Below, piece by piece: positions 57,874 through 64,000 of a DNA stretch of 64,000 nucleotides (the first letter of the stretch is position 1; each line of letters opens with the position of its first letter). The notes beneath the pieces were generated by a model that was given only the letters and a program-made list of their open reading frames with translations, was not told where the DNA came from and searched no databases. The stretch comes from an uncultured Burkholderiales bacterium (GTDB lineage: Bacteria > Pseudomonadota > Gammaproteobacteria > Burkholderiales > Thiobacillaceae): NCBI GenBank assembly GCA_937949525.1, contig CALEDT010000029.1, forward strand, positions 62,001 to 126,000, written 5' to 3'. The position numbers were made by a program, and so were the translations under genes.

Positions 57874-58116
57874 TCAGCGGCCCGTGCCCGGCTCCGGGCC
57901 GGCGCGCGGTGGTTGTATCGGGGACGGACAGTGTCGGCAGCCGAGCACCGAGAAATGGCGCAGCCACAGCCAGGCCAACAGCGGAAAAGCGAGCACGCCG
58001 GCCCATTCCAGCCAGCCCAGCGTGGCGCCCTGCCACCAGCGCGCCACGCTGGCGGCCGCCGGAAACAGCAGCAACAGCAGCAGGAACAGCAGCAGCGGAC
58101 GTGCGCGCGGGCTCAT
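57874..58116 (-). CDS. hypothetical small membrane protein
   Basis: An 80 aa protein, not recognised. Two hydrophobic helices (about 7-24, 35-53), then HCPSP with a CxxC (GCRHC) and a Pro/Gly-rich tail. The ATG overlaps the end of corC by four bases, so it is coupled to it. No known domain. It could be a genuine small protein because of this coupling, but I cannot exclude a spurious ORF. Confidence 0.5.
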   Translation of the reverse strand: MSPRARPLLLFLLLLLLFPAAASVARWWQGATLGWLEWAGVLAFPLLAWLWLRHFSVLGCRHCPSPIQPPRAGPEPGTGR

Positions 58117-58961
58117 GCCGGTGCGGCGCGGTCGATGCGCTCGACGTGCAGCGTGTGCAGACGGCGGCTGTCGGCACGCAGCACCTGGAAGCGGTAGTCA
58201 CCGATGTCCACCTGTTCGCCGCGTTTCGGCACACGGCCGAACGCGTGCGTGACCAGGCCGCCGACCGTGTCGAACTCCTCGTCGGAGAAGCTGGCACCCA
58301 GGATCTGGTTGAAATCGCCGATCTCGGTCTGTGCCTTGACGCGGAAGCTGTGCGCATCCTCCTGCAGGATGTTGTCCTCGGCTTCGTCGTAGTCGTACTC
58401 GTCCTCGATGTCGCCGACGATCTGTTCCAGCACGTCCTCGATGGTCACCAGGCCGGCCACGCCGCCGTATTCGTCGACGACGATGGCGATGTGGTTGCGC
58501 GACACGCGGAATTCGCGCAGCAGCACGTTGAGACGCTTGGATTCGGGGATGAATACCGCTGGACGCAACTGGTCGCGCAGATTCACGTCCTCCTCCGTGC
58601 ACAGCCGCAGCAGATCCTTGGCCAGCAGGATGCCGATCACGTTGTCGCGTTCGCCGTCGACCGCCGGGAAACGCGAGTGCGCGGTCTCGATCACGTAGGG
58701 CAGCAGTTCTTCGCGCGGCGTGTGGATGTCGACCACGTCCATCTGCGCGCGCGGGATCATGATCTCGCGCACCTGCATCTCGGACACCTGCATGACGCCC
58801 TCGATCATCGACAGGGCATCGGCATCCAGCAGGTTCTTCTCGTAGGCGGCATGCAGGAAGTCGAGCAGCTCTTCGCGATTGTCCGGCTCGCGCGAGAGCC
58901 AGGAGGTGAGGCGTTCGAGAAAACCGGGGCGGTGGCGCTGACTAGGGTGACTGTCGTCCAT
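58113..58961 (-). CDS. corC: CorC/HlyC family CBS-domain protein
   Basis: A 282 aa soluble protein: two CBS domains (about 65-185, EIMIPRAQMDVVDI and IAIVVDEYGGVAGLVTIEDVLEQIVGDIEDE), then the C-terminal CorC/HlyC domain (about 200-275). It is linked to Mg/Co resistance. The ATG at 58961 overlaps the end of ybeY by 20 bp. Another ATG at 58973 is possible. In the miaB-phoH-ybeY-corC operon, as in E. coli. Confidence 0.93.
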   Translation of the reverse strand: MDDSHPSQRHRPGFLERLTSWLSREPDNREELLDFLHAAYEKNLLDADALSMIEGVMQVSEMQVREIMIPRAQMDVVDIHTPREELLPYVIETAHSRFPAVDGERDNVIGILLAKDLLRLCTEEDVNLRDQLRPAVFIPESKRLNVLLREFRVSRNHIAIVVDEYGGVAGLVTIEDVLEQIVGDIEDEYDYDEAEDNILQEDAHSFRVKAQTEIGDFNQILGASFSDEEFDTVGGLVTHAFGRVPKRGEQVDIGDYRFQVLRADSRRLHTLHVERIDRAAPA

Positions 58962-59395
58962 CGATGGCTGCATACGGGTCGGGCAATCCCAACCGCCGCA
59001 TGATAAAGCTTTCCACGGCTTCCATGGTGACGGCGTCGGCGGCCTGCTCGTGATCATAGCCTTGCAGATGCAGCATGCCGTGCACCACCATGTGCGCGTA
59101 ATGCGCTTCGAGCGGCTTGCCCTGGGCCATCGCCTCGCGCGCGATCACCGGCGCGCACAGCACGATGTCACCGCTGGGCGGCGTGCCGCCGTAGGCGAAG
59201 GTGAGCACGTTGGTGGCATGATCCTTGCCGCGGTAGTCGCGGTTCAGTGTCCGGCCTTCGTCTTCGTCGACGATACGCAGCGTGGCGCTGGCGGGGCCCG
59301 CCAGGGCCGCGCGCGCCCAGCGCCGCAATTGCGCGCGGCCGGGCAGGCCGGCGCGCGCCAGTGCATACTGCACGGCCAGGTCCAGGGCGGGCCCG

Positions 59396-59406
<11 letters not shown>
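58942..59406 (-). CDS. ybeY: endoribonuclease YbeY
   Basis: A 154 aa zinc endoribonuclease for 16S rRNA 3' maturation and ribosome quality control. Zinc ligands: the H-x3-H-x5-H motif HGMLHLQGYDHE. Also LNRDYRGKDHATNVLTF. Overlaps phoH by 11 bp and corC by 20 bp. Confidence 0.96.
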
Positions 59407-60357
<951 letters not shown>

Positions 60358-60358
<1 letters not shown>

Positions 60359-61692
60359 CAGCCGGCGTGGGTGACGACCTCGCCGCGCAGGCTGTGTGGC
60401 AACGCAGCGGTGATGCGTACCTCGACCATCTGGCCGATCAGGCGCGCGGGCGCGGGGAAGTTGACCACGCGGTTGTTGCCGGTGCGTCCGCTCAGCTCGC
60501 TGGCGTTCTTGCGCGACGGCCCCTCTACCAGCACGGTCTGCACGCTGCCGACCATGGCAGCGCTGATCGCCCCGCCCAGGCAGTTGAGCCGTTCCTGCAG
60601 GCGGTACAGGCGATTCATTTTGACCGCATGCGGCGTATCGTCGGCCAGCGCGGCCGCCGGCGTGCCGGGACGGGCGCTGTAGACGAAGCTGAAAGAATGG
60701 TCGAAGCCGACCTCGTCCACCAGCCGCAGCGTGGCATCGAAATCGGCCTCGCTCTCACCCGGAAAGCCGACGATGAAATCGCTCGCCAAGCACAGATCCG
60801 GCCGTGCCTCGCGCAGCCTGCGCACGATGGACTTGTATTCCAGTGCGGTGTAGCCGCGTTTCATCGCCGCCAGCACCCGGTCCGAGCCGGATTGCACCGG
60901 CAGATGCAGATGCGGCACCAGCTTGGCCAGACGGGCATGCGCTTCGATCAGGCGGGGCGTGAACTCGCGCGGATGCGAGGTGGTGTAGCGCACGCGCTCG
61001 ATGCCCGGCAGCGCGCATACCAGTTCCAGCAGGAAGGCGAAATCGGCCGCCTCGCCATCCGCCATGGCGCCGCGCCAGGCGTTGACGTTCTGCCCCAGCA
61101 GCGTCACCTCGCGCACGCCCTGCGCGGCCAGCGCGGCCACCTCGGCGAGCACGTCGTCGAGCGGGCGCGAGACTTCCTCGCCGCGGGTGTACGGTACGAC
61201 GCAGAAGGTGCAGTACTTGCTGCAACCCTCCATGATGGACACGAAGGCGGTGGCGCCGTCGACGCGCGCGGGCGGCAGATGATCGAACTTCTCGATCTCG
61301 GGAAAGGAAATGTCGACCTGCGGCCGGCCGCTGCGCCGCCGCCGGTCCATCAGCTCCGGCAGGCGATGCAGGGTCTGCGGACCGAACACCAGATCGACGT
61401 AGGGCGCGCGCTGGACGATGGCCGCACCCTCCTGACTGGCCACGCAGCCGCCTACGCCGATCAACAGATCCGGATTGCGCTGCTTCAGGTGGCGCACCAT
61501 GCCCAGGTCGGTGAACACCTTCTCCTGCGCCTTTTCGCGTACCGAGCAGGTGTTGAACAGGATCAGATCGGCCTCCTCGGGGCGGTCCGTGCGCTGGAAA
61601 CCGCCATCCGCACCCAGCACGTCGGCCATCTTGTCCGAGTCGTACTCATTCATCTGGCAACCGAACGTGCGGATGAACACCTTGCGCGTCAT
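60358..61692 (-). CDS. miaB: tRNA-2-methylthio-N6-dimethylallyladenosine synthase
   Basis: A 444 aa radical-SAM methylthiotransferase that modifies A37 of tRNAs. Seen: N-terminal UPF0004 with [12 protein letters not shown] and [10 protein letters not shown] (three Cys for an auxiliary 4Fe-4S), radical [15 protein letters not shown], and C-terminal TRAM domain ending REVVTHAG-like. First gene of the miaB-ybeZ-ybeY-corC operon. Confidence 0.97.
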
Positions 61693-61713
61693 GTCTGCCT
61701 GCGGGGAGGGAGG

Positions 61714-61790
61714 TGGTGGTGATGGGCGGAATCGAACCGCCGACCTACGGGTTATGAATCCGTCGCTCTAACCGTCTGAGCTACATCACC
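61714..61790 (-). tRNA. tRNA-Met (CAT), elongator type
   Basis: A 77-nt tRNA on the minus strand including the encoded CCA (61714-61716). The acceptor GGTGATG pairs with CATCACC; the D-arm has AGCTCAGACGGTTAGAGC, and the T-arm GGCGGTTCGATTCCGCC. The anticodon loop reads TTCATAA, so anticodon CAT. No initiator features (the first base pair is normal G-C), so this is elongator Met; a lysidine-modified Ile2 is less likely. Located just upstream of miaB on the same strand. Confidence 0.9.
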
Positions 61791-61921
61791 GGGGCCGAAA
61801 GAGCCGGCGATTATCCGCGCGCGGAGCGGCCCTGTCAATGCGGCGGTGGGGCGAGACCGCGAGGCCATCCGCATCACCCCCCATACCGGATATACATAGA
61901 AAATTTTTATCCATGCAGCAC

Positions 61922-62011
61922 TTGAATTAATCCGAGTAAAACACTATGGTATTGCCCAAGGCGCATCGACAAGCGCCTTTGTCTGGCCCAACAACATCAG
62001 CATTTGCTGAT
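61922..62011 (+). promoter_or_regulatory. promoter and structured leader of the SOR-like gene
   Basis: A -35 TTGAAT (61922-61927) and -10 TATGGT (61945-61950), exactly 17 bp apart. Downstream in the leader lies a 7-bp hairpin AAGGCGC/GCGCCTT (61958-61964 with 61973-61979, loop 8) and a perfect palindrome ATCAGCATTTGCTGAT (61996-62011). The AT content is well above the rest of the window. A strong Shine-Dalgarno AAAGGAGAG follows. These suggest a highly expressed, regulated gene. Confidence 0.5.
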
Positions 62012-62029
62012 TTTCTAAAGGAGAGTGTG

Positions 62030-62485
62030 ATGTCTGCCCTGATCAATGGCTTCAACAGCGACGGTGTGGTGACCATCAACCGCGTGATCCTGCGTCCCGA
62101 GTACAGCACGGACGATCTGGAGATGCGTGTGGCCGAGCTGTGCGAGAACGTCAAGACCTACCACTCGGACACCGGTTTCGTCGGCGGTTTCGTGGCGATG
62201 AATTCCGGCCTGGTGTCGAACGAGGGCTCCACCGTCGGTCAGGCCGTGGACAGCCCGATGAAAGGCCGAGAAGCGCTGATCGTCACGTTCTGGCAGTCGT
62301 TCGAGGATCACGAGAAAAGCCACCGTTCCGAGACCTTCCAGCCGCTGTTCCAGCGCGTGCTGGAATTGTGCGAGAACGGCAACGAGGAGGTGGCCTACAA
62401 CATGCTCTGGTCGGGCAAGGCCTACAGCGCCGAGGAGGCGCGCGAGGCACGCGCCGCGAAAGAGCGTTACCTCAAGGCAGCCTGA
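62030..62485 (+). CDS. dimeric alpha/beta-barrel protein with sulfur-oxygenase-reductase-like His and Cys residues
   Basis: A 151 aa soluble protein of the antibiotic-biosynthesis-monooxygenase-like fold, not assigned to a described function. The best resemblance I recall is to sulfur oxygenase reductase: Cys38, GFVG at 49-52, TFWQSFEDHEKSH with His94 and His98 (H-x3-H) and LF at 106-107, with Glu119/120 and Cys114. In SOR the iron ligands are His86, His90 and Glu114 and the key cysteines Cys31, Cys101, Cys104, so spacing is close. SOR has about 310 aa; this is half that. Strong SD, own promoter. Alternative: a generic ABM-domain protein. Confidence 0.7.
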   Translation: MSALINGFNSDGVVTINRVILRPEYSTDDLEMRVAELCENVKTYHSDTGFVGGFVAMNSGLVSNEGSTVGQAVDSPMKGREALIVTFWQSFEDHEKSHRSETFQPLFQRVLELCENGNEEVAYNMLWSGKAYSAEEAREARAAKERYLKAA

Positions 62486-62489
62486 GCAC

Positions 62490-63242
62490 TCACGGCAGGC
62501 GCACCCGCGCCGCCATGCCGGGCACCACCCCGGCGGCGCGCGGCAGGCGCACGTCGAGCAGGTAGCTGCCGTCATCCAGCGCGCTGACGGCGTCGACCTG
62601 CCCGGCGTGGACCCGATCACCGATCTGCACCTCTGCGGCAGCATCGAGCGCGATGTTTGCCGCCGCTTCGGCGTCCAGCACCGCGCGCGCGCGCACCTGG
62701 TCGGCGCGCGCCACGGTGAGCAGCGCCGCCGGCTGGCATTGGGCGCTGGTCACCAGCCCGGGTTCGGCGTGGCGCGCCAGGATCACCGCATCGAACGGCG
62801 CCAGCAGTTCGCTCTGCGCCAGCAGCCGGCGGGCGCGTTCCACGCGCGCCTGGGCCGCGGCCAGTCCGGCGCTGGCGCGGGCATGGCGCAATTGCGCCGC
62901 TTCCATCTCGCTGGTCGGTGTGACCGTGCGCGCATACAGTTCACGCGCGCGTTCCAGCTCGCGTGCCGCATCGGCTTCCTCCTGGGTCATGCGGTCCAGC
63001 TCCGCGCGCGCTTCGGCGACCCCCGCCTTGTACAGCGTGGCTTCCAGCGCCGCCAGCGATTCGCCCTGGCGCACCCGTTGACCGGGGCGGACATCGATCC
63101 GCTCCAGCGTGCCGGATACCGCCAGACCGAGATCGACGCGCCCGGACCAGTCCAGGGTCGCCGGATACTCGGCGGCGGCGGCGCCACGCGCGGCGAGCAA
63201 CGCAAGGCAGGCGAGACTGACGAGGCGGGCGCTACGGTTCAC
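62490..63242 (-). CDS. efflux periplasmic adaptor (HlyD/RND type)
   Basis: A 250 aa membrane-fusion protein with a signal peptide (cut near GAAAAE), a lipoyl-like half LERIDVRPGQRVRQGESLAAL, a short coiled-coil hairpin (about 70-140) and barrel region. Shorter than the adaptor at 39150, and without a lipobox. Its ATG overlaps the TolC-type gene end by four bases. The pump gene is not in the window; it may lie beyond, or be absent. The end is 4 bp from the SOR-like gene end. Confidence 0.87.
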   Translation of the reverse strand: MNRSARLVSLACLALLAARGAAAAEYPATLDWSGRVDLGLAVSGTLERIDVRPGQRVRQGESLAALEATLYKAGVAEARAELDRMTQEEADAARELERARELYARTVTPTSEMEAAQLRHARASAGLAAAQARVERARRLLAQSELLAPFDAVILARHAEPGLVTSAQCQPAALLTVARADQVRARAVLDAEAAANIALDAAAEVQIGDRVHAGQVDAVSALDDGSYLLDVRLPRAAGVVPGMAARVRLP

Positions 63243-64000
63243 GGTTGCTGCTCCTTGTGGGTGGTGGTGGACGGCGCCAGCGCGGCCGGGTCGCCGCCCA
63301 GCATCGCCTCCAGGCGCGCCCAGGCGAGTGCCAGCCGGTATTCCACCGCGCGCCGGTTGAGGCGGGCCACCTGGGTTTCCGCCATGCTGTTGCCGATGTC
63401 GGTCTTCAGTTCCATTTCATACTCGGCGCGTGCGCGTTCCAGCGCCAAGTCACGATGGCGCTCGCGCAGTTCCGCGTCGCGTCGTGCGCTGCCGCGCAGC
63501 CATTGGATTTCTTCCCAGATTTCGCGCAGCGCCAGCTCCATGGCGTGCAGGTCGCGCTCATAACCGGCCTGCAGTTCATGCAGGCGCGCCTGTTCGCGCG
63601 CCACGTCGGCGTCGGCGCGGCCACCCTGCCAGAGGGGCCAGACGAAATGGATGCCGGCGCGCAGGTCGTCGCGCGCGGTGGCCTGGCGTTTCCAAGCCGC
63701 GGCCTCCGCCTCGAATTCCACGCTGGGCCGATACGCCATACGTGCGCCGTTGATGCGCTGGCGCGCGCCGGCCAGCAACTCCCGCTGCGCGCGCAGGCGC
63801 GGGCTGTGGTCGCGCACCGCTGCCAGCAGCACCTCCCAGTCCGGCAGTTTGCGGTCGTTGTCGCGCAGTGCGGGGTCGACCAGCTCGTCGAGCAGCATGC
63901 CGTCGCGATTCATGGCCTGTGCCAGTGCCAGGCGCTTCTCGCGCAGGCCCCGGCGTACTTCGTTGCGCTGCGCCAGCGCCTCCTGGAAGCGCGCCTCCAG
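63239..64000 (-). CDS. TolC-family outer-membrane protein, 5' end outside window
   Basis: The C-terminal 253 residues of an outer-membrane factor. It is open to the last base of the window, so the start is missing. Helical repeats with FQEALAQRNEVRRGL, LRAQRELLAGARQRINGARMAYRPSVEFEAEA and ending with a membrane hairpin region. Forms an operon with the adaptor. Confidence 0.85.
   Translation of the reverse strand: MEARFQEALAQRNEVRRGLREKRLALAQAMNRDGMLLDELVDPALRDNDRKLPDWEVLLAAVRDHSPRLRAQRELLAGARQRINGARMAYRPSVEFEAEAAAWKRQATARDDLRAGIHFVWPLWQGGRADADVAREQARLHELQAGYERDLHAMELALREIWEEIQWLRGSARRDAELRERHRDLALERARAEYEMELKTDIGNSMAETQVARLNRRAVEYRLALAWARLEAMLGGDPAALAPSTTTHKEQQP

Overview
The window is 64 kb of GC-rich, gene-dense chromosome with no insertion sequences, prophage genes, CRISPR or rRNA. 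Several blocks point to a gammaproteobacterium: dnaN followed by gyrB, the miaB-phoH-ybeY-corC order, secB-gpsA, ygfZ, ygfX, envC-ctpA beside gpmI, a TrxC-type thioredoxin and an OxyR with the E. coli-like cysteine pair. Genus cannot be fixed from the sequence. The overall set fits a free-living, possibly sulfur-oxidising or autotrophic lineage, but that is inference.

Layout. 1-4.9 kb: end of dnaN, gyrB (recF is missing between them) and a NERD-helicase gene. 4.9-8.6 kb: a cupin gene whose frame stays open across an antisense HAD gene, then a betaine-lipid operon (btaA-btaB-HAD) and a histidine phosphatase. 8.6-14.6 kb: SemiSWEET, a COG2509-type flavoprotein, and a response regulator/hybrid kinase/membrane protein/rsuA operon. 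A plus-strand intrinsic terminator upstream of that operon has no gene in front of it. 14.6-23.6 kb, minus strand: metF, a VIT1-type transporter, comM/yifB, a DUF815 ATPase, argJ, gpsA, secB, rhodanese, ygfX and a trypsin-like protease. 23.8-30.1 kb, plus strand: a UDP-sugar dehydrogenase/epimerase pair, dacB and priA, with a DnaA-box cluster inside nested inverted repeats just before priA. 30.1-35.8 kb: a bacterioferritin-like protein, a degenerate ZIP transporter preceded by a 26-codon ORF with a good promoter, cfa, oxyR, trxC, grxC, rhodanese, Uma2 and DUF2892. 35.8-42.2 kb: an RND efflux operon with a two-cysteine ArsR regulator and AT-rich operators. 42.3-47.6 kb: gpmI, envC, ctpA, a small unknown gene and moeB. 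47.6-55.9 kb: a five-gene operon (phosphoketolase-like enzyme, four-carbon acid sugar kinase, glcD, glcE, glcF) with a divergent IclR regulator and a clear operator. 55.9-61.8 kb: SH3 protein, ygfZ-DUF4936, corC-ybeY-phoH-miaB and tRNA-Met. 61.9-64 kb: a small protein with sulfur-oxygenase-reductase-like residues, and the start of a second efflux operon that runs off the window.

How the genes relate. Redox and thiol defence is prominent (oxyR, trxC, grxC, two rhodaneses, two-cysteine ArsR, bacterioferritin, cfa). Membrane remodelling appears twice: betaine lipids and cyclopropane fatty acids. The best candidates for something not yet described are the glcDEF/kinase/phosphoketolase-like operon, the small SOR-like protein, and the DnaA-box/inverted-repeat element next to priA.
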